From Streptococcus australis (GTDB lineage Bacteria > Bacillota > Bacilli > Lactobacillales > Streptococcaceae), in the NCBI RefSeq assembly GCF_015553625.1, contig NZ_JADNGY010000009.1, positions 20,921 to 84,920 of the forward strand: a DNA stretch of 64,000 nucleotides, written 5' to 3'. A model generated the notes under the pieces. That model made no database searches. It saw only the letters and a list, made by a program, of their open reading frames with translations, and was not told the origin of the DNA. Positions 55,899 to 64,000 of this stretch are shown here, piece after piece; within the stretch, counting starts at the first letter, position 1, and every line of letters begins with the position of its first letter. The position numbers and the translations under genes are program-made.

Positions 55899-58583
55899 TT
55901 AAATGGCGTTTTTATCCTTACCAAGTGCACGTTGAACGGCTTTGACAATCTCAACCAAAACAACAATCATAAGGGCACCTACAGCAACAACTAACCATTG
56001 CGTCAAGCTCAAATGAGACACGTGGAAGAGTTTATTGAATCCAGGTACCATAATCGTCGCCATTAAGAGAATAAAGGCAACTGGGATGGACCAGTTAAAG
56101 GTCTTGTTCTTGAAGAGTCCCACTTTAAAGATAGATTGGTAAACAGACTTGACGTTAAAGGCATGGAGTAATTGGATCAATCCAAGAGTCGCAAAGGCCA
56201 TGGTCAAAGCATCTGCATGGATTTCTGCTCGGGTAGAGTGTTCAGGAAAAATCAAAGCCCAACCGTAAACACCAAGTACCAAGATAGTTTGGAAGATCCC
56301 TTGATAGAGGATAGCGCCGAAAACCCCACCGTCAAAGAAATTAGATTTGCGGCCACGAGGTTTGTGGGTCATGACACCTGGCTCAGCTGGTTCCACACCA
56401 AGAGCGATGGCTGGAAGCGTGTCGGTTATCAAGTTGATCCAGAGAAGATGTACTGGTTGCAACACATCCCAACCAAAGAGGGTTGCAAAGAAGATGGTGA
56501 AGACTTCAGCCATATTGGCAGACAAGAGGTATTGGATAGATTTTTGGATATTGGAGAAGACCTTACGTCCTTCTTCTACCGCTACGATAATGGTTGCAAA
56601 GTTATCATCAGCAAGGACCATATCAGAAGCTCCCTTAGAAACTTCTGTACCTGTAATCCCCATACCGATACCGATGTCAGCTGTCTTAAGTGAAGGCGCA
56701 TCGTTAACCCCGTCACCTGTCATAGCAACAACCTTACCTTCTTTTTGCCATGCTTTCACGATACGAACCTTGTGCTCAGGTGATACACGAGCGTAAACAG
56801 AGTATTGCTTGAAGACCTTTTGGAATTCTTCATCAGAGAGTTCATTCAACTCAGCTCCTGTAAAGACGTGGTCTTCTGTATCATTTGGATCGATGATTCC
56901 AAGACGTTTGGCAATGGCTTCCGCTGTATCTTGGTGGTCACCTGTGATCATGATTGGGCGGATACCTGCTTCCTTAGCGACACGTACAGCTTCGGCAGCT
57001 TCTGGACGCTCAGGGTCAATCATGCCGACCAAACCAGAGAAGATGAGGTCAGACTCAACAATTTCAGATTCCAAGGTTGGGATTTCCTTGCTTGTCTTAT
57101 AAGCCATCATCAAGACACGAAGGGCTTGTTTGGCCAAGTCTTTGTTGATTGCAAGGATAGCTTTCTTGTCTTCTTCTGTGATAGGGCGAACTTCCCCATT
57201 TACTTCAATACGTGTCACACGCTTGAGCAATTGGTCAGGCGCACCCTTGACAGCGATAAAGTATGAACCATCAGCTTCCTTATGGATAGTCGACATAAGC
57301 TTACGGTCTGAGTCAAATGGTAATTCAGCAACACGTGGCTCATCCTTCAAGACTTCACGAACATCAAAGTTGTGGTCCAAACCAAACTGTACAAGAGCAG
57401 TTTCAGTAGGGTCACCGATCAATTTGCCAGATGGATCCACCTTGGTATCATTGGCAAAGTTCATGATACGGAGGGTATTATTGTTAGCAGCAATTTCAGA
57501 TGCCGAACTTTGCAATTGACCATTGGTATAAACTTTTTCAACCGTCATTTGGTTCATAGTCAAGGTACCTGTTTTATCAGATGCGATGATTTCTGTTGAA
57601 CCAAGAGTTTCAACCGCTGGCAATTTGCGGACAATCGAATTACGTTTTGCAAGGGTTGTAGTTCCCAAAGATAGAACGATAGTTACAATGGCAGGAAGCC
57701 CTTCTGGAATAGCCGCTACTGCAAGGGCAACCGCCACCATCAAGCCTTCTAATGGATGTTCACCACGAACAAAGACTCCAACCAAGAAGGTAATCACTGC
57801 AATCACAATGATTAAGTAAGTCAAGGCCTTAGATAATTGTTCCAGGCTTTGCTTCAATGGTGTCTCTGTCTCGTCGGCATTAGCCAACATATCTGCAATC
57901 TTACCAACTTCTGTATACATACCAGTGTTAGTCACAACACCAATACCACGACCGTAAGTTACGTTTGAGTTTTGGTAACCCATGTTAACACGATCCCCGA
58001 TACCAGCATCTGCTTCAACAAGTCCTGTCACATCTTTTTCAACTGGGACAGACTCCCCTGTAAGTGCTGCTTCTTCTATTTTAAGAGAAGCTGCTTCAAA
58101 CAAACGCATATCTGCAGGCACGACATCTCCCGCTTCAAGCAAGACGATATCTCCAGGTACCAATTCTTTTGAGTCAATCTCAATCACATGACCATCACGA
58201 CGAACACGGGCCATCGGGCTAGACATATTTTTCAGAGCTTCAATGGCTGCTTCTGCTTGCCCTTCTTGGTAAACCCCAAAGGCAGCATTCAAGACAACAA
58301 CGGCCAAGATGATAATGGCATCCGTTAGACCGTCCATTCCTTCTGTAATCACAGAAAGTGCCGCTGCCGCAAGCAAGATGATAATCATCAAATCCTTAAA
58401 TTGATCAAGGAATTTAGCTAGTAGGCTCCGTTTTTCGCCCTCTTCCAACTCATTGCGACCATAAGTCACTAAGCGTTCTTGAGCCTGGGCAGTTGACAAA
58501 CCTTCAACGGATGAGTCCAAGTTCTTTAGGACTTCTTCTGAGGTCTGTGTGTAAAACAAGTCTTTATTTTGTTCTTTTGACAA
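55899..58583 (-). CDS. caxP: P-type Ca2+/Mn2+-exporting ATPase (P2A, CaxP/MgtA-like)
   Basis: 894 aa. N-terminal cation-ATPase domain, A-domain 'LTGESVPVEKD', TM4 'AVAAIPEGLPAIVTIVLSLG' (P-E-G-L Ca-site motif), phosphorylation motif 'SDKTGTLTMNQ', 'KGAPDQLLKR' nucleotide site and 'MTGDGVNDAPSLKTADIGIGMG' hinge. 'NLITDTLPAIALGVEPAEPGVM' is TM6 with Asn/Asp ligands. This is the SERCA-like group. The S. pneumoniae homologue was described as a Ca2+ efflux pump and, under its Mn riboswitch, as a Mn2+-linked exporter. The Mn2+ riboswitch upstream here supports a manganese role. Confidence 0.92.
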   Translation of the reverse strand: MSKEQNKDLFYTQTSEEVLKNLDSSVEGLSTAQAQERLVTYGRNELEEGEKRSLLAKFLDQFKDLMIIILLAAAALSVITEGMDGLTDAIIILAVVVLNAAFGVYQEGQAEAAIEALKNMSSPMARVRRDGHVIEIDSKELVPGDIVLLEAGDVVPADMRLFEAASLKIEEAALTGESVPVEKDVTGLVEADAGIGDRVNMGYQNSNVTYGRGIGVVTNTGMYTEVGKIADMLANADETETPLKQSLEQLSKALTYLIIVIAVITFLVGVFVRGEHPLEGLMVAVALAVAAIPEGLPAIVTIVLSLGTTTLAKRNSIVRKLPAVETLGSTEIIASDKTGTLTMNQMTVEKVYTNGQLQSSASEIAANNNTLRIMNFANDTKVDPSGKLIGDPTETALVQFGLDHNFDVREVLKDEPRVAELPFDSDRKLMSTIHKEADGSYFIAVKGAPDQLLKRVTRIEVNGEVRPITEEDKKAILAINKDLAKQALRVLMMAYKTSKEIPTLESEIVESDLIFSGLVGMIDPERPEAAEAVRVAKEAGIRPIMITGDHQDTAEAIAKRLGIIDPNDTEDHVFTGAELNELSDEEFQKVFKQYSVYARVSPEHKVRIVKAWQKEGKVVAMTGDGVNDAPSLKTADIGIGMGITGTEVSKGASDMVLADDNFATIIVAVEEGRKVFSNIQKSIQYLLSANMAEVFTIFFATLFGWDVLQPVHLLWINLITDTLPAIALGVEPAEPGVMTHKPRGRKSNFFDGGVFGAILYQGIFQTILVLGVYGWALIFPEHSTRAEIHADALTMAFATLGLIQLLHAFNVKSVYQSIFKVGLFKNKTFNWSIPVAFILLMATIMVPGFNKLFHVSHLSLTQWLVVAVGALMIVVLVEIVKAVQRALGKDKNAI

Positions 58584-58613
58584 AACAGTCTCCTCCTTTT
58601 TGGCCTCTTTTTA

Positions 58614-58759
58614 CAAAAAAAGAGACCTGTTTTTTTTAAAAAAAAGTCTCGCTGTTTAATATAGTGCCGGAAATAATTCGTAATGACGACACTATCGCGG
58701 TTAACCGCCAGCTACTCCCTTGAGTGGTTTCATTATACCACAACTCGTAAAAAAATCAA
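58614..58759 (-). promoter_or_regulatory. yybP-ykoY type Mn2+ riboswitch and promoter
   Basis: Promoter TTGATT (58754-58759), 16 bp, TATAAT (58732-58737). The leader contains AAGGGAGTAGCTG followed by GTCGTCATTACG, matching the yybP-ykoY core (GGGGAGUAG... and the GUCGUCA segment). It ends in a terminator, GAGAC...GTCTC with U7 (58614-58652). Mn2+ binding should prevent termination and turn on the P-type ATPase. Confidence 0.8.
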
Positions 58760-58776
58760 GAAAAACTACTGATAAA

Positions 58777-59160
58777 CTAGTCTTCCCATGTCACTTCTAA
58801 TCGATAGGTCGCAAACTGTTGACTTCCGTCTGCCGTTAACAACTGATAGGACAAACCAAGCCTATTTTGCTCCAATCTATATTCCTGAGTATCAATCACA
58901 AACTGCTGCATGCCTAGGGGAGTTGGAATGAGCGCATGACCTTTCTCTGAAGCTATAAATTTCATGATGGATTTTGGCGTTGAAAAGCGCGTCATGGTCA
59001 ATTCTTGATCATGAAATTTCAAAGCGACTTTTTCGCCTTCTTCGTTAACGTAAAGCAGATAGTGATAGCCGCCTCTTTCCTTCCATTCCCCTTCGTAATA
59101 TTGGTCCATCACTTCCACTTGATCATCAAATTGAATCTGATTTTGTATTCTAATCTTCAA
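58777..59160 (-). CDS. DUF1934 (YwiB) family protein
   Basis: 127 aa from a TTG at 59160; the SD AAAGGATGG decides for it, and the longer frame has no ribosome site. It is a calycin-like beta-barrel: 'EGEWKERGGYHYLLYVNEEGE', 'VALKFHDQELTMTRFS' and 'YRLEQNRLGLSYQLL' are alternating strands typical of YwiB. The function is unknown. A divergent promoter with extended -10 TGGTAAAAT lies upstream. Cytoplasmic single gene. Confidence 0.8.
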   Translation of the reverse strand: MKIRIQNQIQFDDQVEVMDQYYEGEWKERGGYHYLLYVNEEGEKVALKFHDQELTMTRFSTPKSIMKFIASEKGHALIPTPLGMQQFVIDTQEYRLEQNRLGLSYQLLTADGSQQFATYRLEVTWED

Positions 59161-59255
59161 AAGTTCCCATCCTTTCCCTCTTTCCTTTATTTTACCAAAA
59201 ACTTCTTTCTTTTTGCTATTGCAACCATCTCTCGATACCAATTTAGGCCGTTTTC

Positions 59256-59270
59256 TGCTATAATAGAGGC
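59256..59270 (+). promoter_or_regulatory. Extended -10 at the HD hydrolase start
   Basis: TGCTATAAT, hexamer at 59259-59264; the ATG begins seven bases later (59271). AGAGG lies between them but upstream of the expected start site, so the message is probably leaderless. Confidence 0.5.
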
Positions 59271-60581
59271 ATGAATGAAAAAGTATTTCGGGATCCTGTG
59301 CACAACTATATTCACGTGGATCACCCAGTCATTTACAAGCTCATTAATACAAAAGAATTTCAACGACTACGTCGCATCAAACAGTTAGGAACCTCTGGGT
59401 TTACCTTTCATGGGGGCGAGCATAGTCGTTTTTCGCACTGTCTAGGAGCCTATGAAATTGCTCGGCGCATCCTATCAATCTTTGATGAGAAATACACCGA
59501 CCAATGGGACTCAAGCGAATCCCTTCTCACCATGGTTGCCGCCTTGCTCCATGATATCGGACACGGTGCTTATTCGCATACCTTTGAAGGGCTATTTGAT
59601 ACAGATCATGAAAAAATGACCCAGGAAATTATTACCTGTCCTGAAACAGAAATCTACCAGGTATTAATTCAAGTAGCACCAGACTTCCCTCAAAAGGTAG
59701 CCAGTGTTATCGACCACACCTACCCTAATAAACAGGTGGTGCAGTTAATCTCTAGTCAGATTGATGTCGATCGCATGGATTACCTTCTACGAGACGCCTA
59801 CTTCACTGGTGCTTCTTACGGAAATTTTGATTTAACTCGTATATTGCGTGTCATTCGCCCAGTAGAAAACGGAATTGCTTTTCAGGTCAATGGGATGCAT
59901 GCGGTTGAAGATTATGTTGTTTCTCGCTATCAAATGTATATGCAGGTCTACTTTCATCCAGCCACCAGAGCAATGGAAGTCCTATTGCAGAACCTGCTCA
60001 AGCGGGCACGTCATCTCTACCTTGCGCATAAAGAGTTCTTTCGAGCGACTTCTCCTCGACTGATTCCATTTTTTGAACACCAAGTTAGCCTAGCCGATTA
60101 CTTGGCTTTGGACGACGGCGTTATGAATACCTACTTTCAATCTTGGATGGAGAGTCCTGACTCCGTACTCTCTGATTTGGCCCAGCGTTTTATCAATCGC
60201 AAGGTTTTCAAATCCATTCTCTTTCAAGATAAGAATGAAGAACAATTAGTTGCTCTCAAACAACTGATTCAAGAGGTCGGTTTTGATCCAACCTATTATA
60301 CGGCTATTCATCGAAACTTTGACCTTCCTTACGACGTTTACCGACCAGATTCAGAAAAACCTCGTACTCAAATTGAGATCATCCAGAAGGATGGAAATTT
60401 AGCTGAACTATCCCTTCTCTCTCCTATCGTTGCTTCCTTAGCCGGTAGCAGACAAGGGGATAACCGCTTCTATTTCCCAAAAGAAATGTTGCTTGAAAAT
60501 AGCTTGTTTACACCTCAACTACAATTATTCCAGTCCTATATTGTTAACGATACCTTCACAGGAGAAAAAGATGAACATTAA
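59271..60581 (+). CDS. HD-domain phosphohydrolase (dGTPase-like, YwfO type)
   Basis: 436 aa. 'FRDPVHNYIHVDHPVIYKLI' and 'FQRLRRIKQLGTSGFTFHGGEHSRFSH' (nucleotide/metal His) start the family. 'ALLHDIGHGAYSHTFE' is the HD motif (H-D about 95), and 'SQIDVDRMDYLLRDAY' the later metal Asp. It hydrolyses (deoxy)nucleoside triphosphates in relatives. First gene of a four-gene plus-strand operon that ends with murMN. Its end overlaps the next start by 11 bp. Confidence 0.88.
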   Translation: MNEKVFRDPVHNYIHVDHPVIYKLINTKEFQRLRRIKQLGTSGFTFHGGEHSRFSHCLGAYEIARRILSIFDEKYTDQWDSSESLLTMVAALLHDIGHGAYSHTFEGLFDTDHEKMTQEIITCPETEIYQVLIQVAPDFPQKVASVIDHTYPNKQVVQLISSQIDVDRMDYLLRDAYFTGASYGNFDLTRILRVIRPVENGIAFQVNGMHAVEDYVVSRYQMYMQVYFHPATRAMEVLLQNLLKRARHLYLAHKEFFRATSPRLIPFFEHQVSLADYLALDDGVMNTYFQSWMESPDSVLSDLAQRFINRKVFKSILFQDKNEEQLVALKQLIQEVGFDPTYYTAIHRNFDLPYDVYRPDSEKPRTQIEIIQKDGNLAELSLLSPIVASLAGSRQGDNRFYFPKEMLLENSLFTPQLQLFQSYIVNDTFTGEKDEH

Positions 60582-61380
60582 ACTTGTTGCACTTGATATC
60601 GATGGGACTCTTTTAACATCTGACGGCCAAATAACCCCCGAAGTTTTTCAAGCCATCCAAGATGCCAAAGCTCAAGGGGTCCATGTTGTCTTAGCAACTG
60701 GTCGTCCTCGTTCTGGTGTCCTTCGATTGTTAGAAGAACTTCATTTGGATCAACCAGGTGACCTGGTCATCACCTTCAATGGAGGACTGATTCAAGACGC
60801 CCATACTGGCGAAACGCTCTATGAAGAACACCTCTCCTACAATGACTATTTAGACATTGAAGCGCTAGCTCGTAAATTAGCGGTTCCTATGCACGCTAGT
60901 ACCAAGTCTGGCATTTATACAGCTAATCGTAACATTGGTAGCTATACTGTCCGTGAAGCCAAATTGGTCCACTCGGATCTTTTCTACCGCACTCCGGAAG
61001 AAATGGAGCATCATACGGTGCTCAAATGTATGTATGTCGATGAACCGGAAGTCTTAGAAAGAATCATCTCCTCTATACCAGATAGTTTTTACGACCGTTT
61101 TACGATTGTGCGTTCTGCACCTTTTTACCTTGAGATTTTGCCTAAAACAGTTGATAAGGGTCAGGCCCTCTTACACTTAGCGTCCAAGTTAAACCTAAGT
61201 CCAGACCAGGTGATGGCGGTCGGCGATCAAGAAAACGATCAGGCCATGCTAGAGGTTGCTGGTCTCCCAGTCGCGATGGACAATGCTAGTCCTGAATTAA
61301 AAAAGATTGCGAAAGTTGTTACGCGATCCAACGATGAGTCGGGTGTTGCTTACGCCCTTAGAAAGTGGGTACTCCATTAA
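60571..61380 (+). CDS. Cof-type HAD sugar phosphatase (YidA-like)
   Basis: 269 aa from the ATG at 60571 (SD AGGAG inside the HD gene). Motif I 'LVALDIDGTLLTSDG' (D-x-D), motif II 'VVLATGRP', a C2B cap (about 85-185), motif III Lys ('PKTVDKGQALL') and motif IV 'VMAVGDQENDQAML'. It dephosphorylates sugar phosphates or related metabolites; substrate not defined. Its stop overlaps the murM start (TAATG). Confidence 0.9.
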   Translation: MNIKLVALDIDGTLLTSDGQITPEVFQAIQDAKAQGVHVVLATGRPRSGVLRLLEELHLDQPGDLVITFNGGLIQDAHTGETLYEEHLSYNDYLDIEALARKLAVPMHASTKSGIYTANRNIGSYTVREAKLVHSDLFYRTPEEMEHHTVLKCMYVDEPEVLERIISSIPDSFYDRFTIVRSAPFYLEILPKTVDKGQALLHLASKLNLSPDQVMAVGDQENDQAMLEVAGLPVAMDNASPELKKIAKVVTRSNDESGVAYALRKWVLH

Positions 61381-62594
61381 TGTATACATACAAAATCGGC
61401 ATTACTGCCGAAGAACATGATGAATTCGTTAAAACTAGCCCCCAAACCAATTTGCTTCAGAGCTCCGATTGGGCAAAGATCAAAGACAACTGGGGCAATG
61501 AGCGCCTTGGCATTTACCAAGATCACAAACTAGTCGCTGTCGCAAGTATTTTAATCCAGCCACTTCCTCTTGGTTTTACCATGCTCTATATCCCACGTGG
61601 ACCTATTATGGATTATCAAAACAGCGAATTAGTAGCCTTCATGCTCCAATCCATCAAAACATATGCTAAAAGCAAGCGTGCTGTCTTCGCCAAGTTTGAT
61701 CCCTCTCTTTTCCTAAGAAAAGGATTAATCGGCCGAGAAGTAAAAGATCAAGAGGCTACTTTGGCGATTATCCAATCCTTAAAAGAATGTGGAGTGGAAT
61801 GGGTTGGACGGACAGAAGACATGGGAGAAACCATTCAACCACGTTTCCAGGCCAATATCTACAAGGAATACTTCACTGAGGACCAACTGTCCAAATCCAC
61901 CAAGCAAGCCATTCGGACTGCTCGAAATAAAGGAGTTGAAGTCATCTTTGGAGGCACTGAACTCTTAGACGAATTTGCAGCTCTGATGAAAAAGACAGAA
62001 GCTCGAAAAGGCATCCATCTTCGTAGAAGAGACTATTATGAGAAACTGCTAACAACCTATGCAGGACAATCGTACATCACTCTATCAAGAATTAACTTGG
62101 CCCAACGTCTTGCTTCACTCAAAGAACAGCTGGAAAAAAATCAAGCCGAAGCTAGTCGTTTTAACGAGAAAACAAAACCAGGCAAGATTGACAATAACCG
62201 TCAAGAAAAAGAACGTTTGGAAGAAGAAATCCAATTTCTCCATCAAGAGATAAAAGCAGGCCAAGAGATTGTTTCTCTTTCTGGAACCTTAACTCTTGAA
62301 TTTGGAGCCACTTCAGAGAATGTCTATGCAGGAATGGATGAGAACTTCCGCCGCTATCAACCAGCTATTTTGACTTGGTATGAAACAGCCCAGCATGCCT
62401 TTGACCGTGGAGCTACTTGGCAAAATATGGGAGGAGTTGAGAACCAGTTAGATGGAGGACTCTACCACTTCAAGTCAAAATTTAATCCAATGATCGAAGA
62501 ATTTGTTGGTGAATTCAACCTCCCAACTAGCATGCTTTATCCCCTTGTTAACAAGGCCTATCAGTTACGAAAAAAACTAAGAAATAAACAGTAA
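61380..62594 (+). CDS. murM: Peptidoglycan branched-peptide synthesis protein MurM
   Basis: 404 aa, FemAB/FemX family. It transfers Ser or Ala from aminoacyl-tRNA to the Lys of lipid II, the first step of interpeptide bridging. 'LYIPRGPIMDY' (about 76-86), 'QPRFQANIYKE' and 'KSTKQAIRTARNKGVEVIFGG' (about 177-197) are the family's substrate regions. A coiled-coil arm (about 240-295, 'LAQRLASLKEQLEKNQAEA'-type) is the tRNA-synthetase-like helical arm. C-terminal 'WQNMGGVENQLDGGLYHFKSKF' completes the second GNAT fold. In pneumococci its alleles affect penicillin resistance. Confidence 0.9.
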   Translation: MYTYKIGITAEEHDEFVKTSPQTNLLQSSDWAKIKDNWGNERLGIYQDHKLVAVASILIQPLPLGFTMLYIPRGPIMDYQNSELVAFMLQSIKTYAKSKRAVFAKFDPSLFLRKGLIGREVKDQEATLAIIQSLKECGVEWVGRTEDMGETIQPRFQANIYKEYFTEDQLSKSTKQAIRTARNKGVEVIFGGTELLDEFAALMKKTEARKGIHLRRRDYYEKLLTTYAGQSYITLSRINLAQRLASLKEQLEKNQAEASRFNEKTKPGKIDNNRQEKERLEEEIQFLHQEIKAGQEIVSLSGTLTLEFGATSENVYAGMDENFRRYQPAILTWYETAQHAFDRGATWQNMGGVENQLDGGLYHFKSKFNPMIEEFVGEFNLPTSMLYPLVNKAYQLRKKLRNKQ

Positions 62595-62602
62595 GGTGAC
62601 CT

Positions 62603-63778
62603 ATGACATTCAAGATTATTAGTAGGGAAGATTTTTACCAACACTCTCTTACTACTTCCAATCACTCTTTTTTACAGAGTATTGAAATGGCTGATTTGCT
62701 TCATAAAAGAGGCGCAACTATTCATTATATTGGATGGGAAGAGCAAGGAACATTAGCTATCTCTGCCATTTTATACAGCCTACCTATGACGGGAGGCCTG
62801 CATTACGAAATCAATAGTGGGCCAATCGTTACGGATACTCGTTACCTACCAGATTTTTACAAAGCAGTACAGGCTTATGTAAAAGAAAACGGTGGGATCG
62901 AATTCATTTTAAAACCCTATGACCACTATCAAGTATTCGATAGCAATGGCAATCCGACTGAAGAAGAGCAAAAACAGCTTCTCCAATCATTACTGGATCT
63001 TGGCTATCAATTTGATGGCTTACAAGTTGGCTATCCTGGAGGAGAGCCTGTTTGGCATTATCTGAAGGACCTCACCGATTTTGATACCAAATCTCTCCTA
63101 AAATCCTTCAACAAAAACTGTAGCCGGAATATTACGACTGCCCTCAACTATGATATTTCCATTCGAAATATTAGGAGAGAGGAAATCCCTCAGTTTAAAC
63201 AAATTATTGAGGAAACTGGAAAACGTCAAGGCTTTGAAGACAAGAGCCTAGACTACTACTACGATCTCTATGATACCTTTGGAGACAAGGCAGAATTTCT
63301 CATTGCTGAAATCAATACAGCTGATGCACTCGCTTATTTAGACAAGAAGATTTCCTTGCTCAATCCTTCATCCAAACAATATGAGCAACAGCTGCAAAAA
63401 TTAGAGAAACAAAAGACAATTGTCCGGGAGACCTTGGCTGACGAAACAGTTGAAACAGTGCCCTTGGCCTGTGCCCTAATCATCTATAATCCATCAGAAG
63501 TGACCTATTTGTTTGGTGGTTCGTATACCAAATACCAAAAATTTTCTGCAGCCTTCTTGATTCAATACCATGCCATGAAGCGTGCATTAGAAAAAGGAAT
63601 CACCTTATACAATTTCCTTGGTATTCAAGGGGTCTTCGATGGCTCAGACGGCGTTCTTCGTTTCAAACAGAACTTCAATGGCTACATCGTCCGTAAGATG
63701 GGAACCTTCCGTTATTACCCAAATCCTCTGAAATTCAAAGCCTTGTCCCTGATCAAACGAATCTTAGGACGCTCATAA
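62603..63778 (+). CDS. murN: Peptidoglycan branched-peptide synthesis protein MurN
   Basis: 391 aa, second FemAB-family enzyme, adding the second residue (Ala) of the bridge after MurM. 'SFLQSIEMADLLHKRGA' and 'GGLHYEINSGPIVTD' mark the first GNAT domain; a helical arm (about 260-285) and 'ALEKGITLYNFLGIQGVFDGSDGVLRFKQNFNGYIV' region (split here by description) the second. SD AAGGTGA, 8 bp after murM. It ends at a strong terminator. Confidence 0.88.
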   Translation: MTFKIISREDFYQHSLTTSNHSFLQSIEMADLLHKRGATIHYIGWEEQGTLAISAILYSLPMTGGLHYEINSGPIVTDTRYLPDFYKAVQAYVKENGGIEFILKPYDHYQVFDSNGNPTEEEQKQLLQSLLDLGYQFDGLQVGYPGGEPVWHYLKDLTDFDTKSLLKSFNKNCSRNITTALNYDISIRNIRREEIPQFKQIIEETGKRQGFEDKSLDYYYDLYDTFGDKAEFLIAEINTADALAYLDKKISLLNPSSKQYEQQLQKLEKQKTIVRETLADETVETVPLACALIIYNPSEVTYLFGGSYTKYQKFSAAFLIQYHAMKRALEKGITLYNFLGIQGVFDGSDGVLRFKQNFNGYIVRKMGTFRYYPNPLKFKALSLIKRILGRS

Positions 63779-63783
63779 GAAAA

Positions 63784-63813
63784 CAAAAGCCAGCTTACTA
63801 GCTGGTTTTTTTA
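63784..63813 (+). terminator. Terminator of the HD-HAD-murM-murN operon
   Basis: AAAAGCCAGCT, 4-nt loop, AGCTGGTTTTTTT. Confidence 0.9.
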
Positions 63814-63825
63814 AGACAAGAAAAG

Positions 63826-64000
63826 AAGGCTGGGACAAAAGTCCTAGCCTCTCAATTGTCTTTGGATTGTCGAGCAAGACGCAGTGGTTGAGTGGGCTCT
63901 ACTACGCTGATTTCATCAGCTTTTACAGCCCTACTCAACTGTGCGGAGGTGGGACGACGAAATCGAATTCTAACGAATTACCGATTTCTGTCCCACTCTC
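63826..64000 (+). repeat. Three-hairpin intergenic repeat, copy 3 (runs to the window end)
   Basis: Almost identical to copies 1 and 2, same orientation, complete to the CCCACTCTC end. Hairpin 1 GGCTGGGAC/GTCCTAGCC, hairpin 2 and hairpin 3 are all intact. The other two copies end 5-8 bp from the stop of a minus-strand gene, so one may end just right of this window. Confidence 0.85.

Overview
The window looks like chromosome of a viridans streptococcus of the Mitis/Sanguinis type, possibly close to S. parasanguinis. The reasons are the murM-murN pair, the rodA / DJ-1 / HAD / gyrB / ezrA block, prfB-ftsE-ftsX, pheS-GNAT-pheT under a T-box, eno, an acetolactate decarboxylase, typical streptococcal promoters and strong Shine-Dalgarno (SD) sites. 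The species is inferred, not proven. Most genes lie on the minus strand. There is no rRNA, tRNA, CRISPR array, insertion sequence or prophage that I can recognise.

Left part (1-11.3 kb): a VIT-family metal transporter sits behind a PerR/Fur-like box. An FMN reductase and a glyoxalase/dioxygenase gene broken by one in-frame amber codon share a 19-bp operator. An AT-rich restriction/defence island of about 7.4 kb (3071-10450) follows. It encodes a 224-aa methyltransferase-like subunit with a SAM-binding motif but no NPPY, a 1462-aa helicase-methylase with NPPY, a 268-aa protein with an Abi_C/HEPN-like Rx6H motif, and an unrecognised 473-aa protein. At its left edge is what may be the orphaned 3' end of a chromosomal gene. 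TIGR02328 and DUF1722 genes follow.

Middle (11.3-37.3 kb): a heterodimeric ABC exporter has a structured leader that contains an unlisted 42-codon ORF. Next come a membrane-anchored glycerophosphodiesterase, a TetR-controlled MacB-type ABC pair with twin operators, an aldo/keto reductase and an Xre-controlled ABC-2 cassette. Then pheS-GNAT-pheT (Phe T-box), an orphan TrpX binding protein (Trp T-box), rqcH, acetolactate decarboxylase, a TPR protein, an AI-2E-family membrane protein and a lactonase.

Right part (37.3-64 kb): core genes for glycolysis (eno), cell division and shape (ezrA, rodA, ftsEX), DNA metabolism (gyrB, dinG), translation (prfB with programmed frameshift) and ion homeostasis (P-type ATPase behind a yybP-ykoY type Mn2+ riboswitch). 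The window ends with an HD hydrolase - HAD phosphatase - murM - murN operon.

A ~175-bp repeat with three predicted hairpins occurs at 1103-1277, 17477-17651 and 63826-64000. A diverged relative at 11501-11619 keeps the hairpins through compensatory changes, which suggests a selected RNA structure. Several genes (38886, 44940, 54193, 59271) have a -10 box 6-7 bp before the start codon and are probably leaderless.
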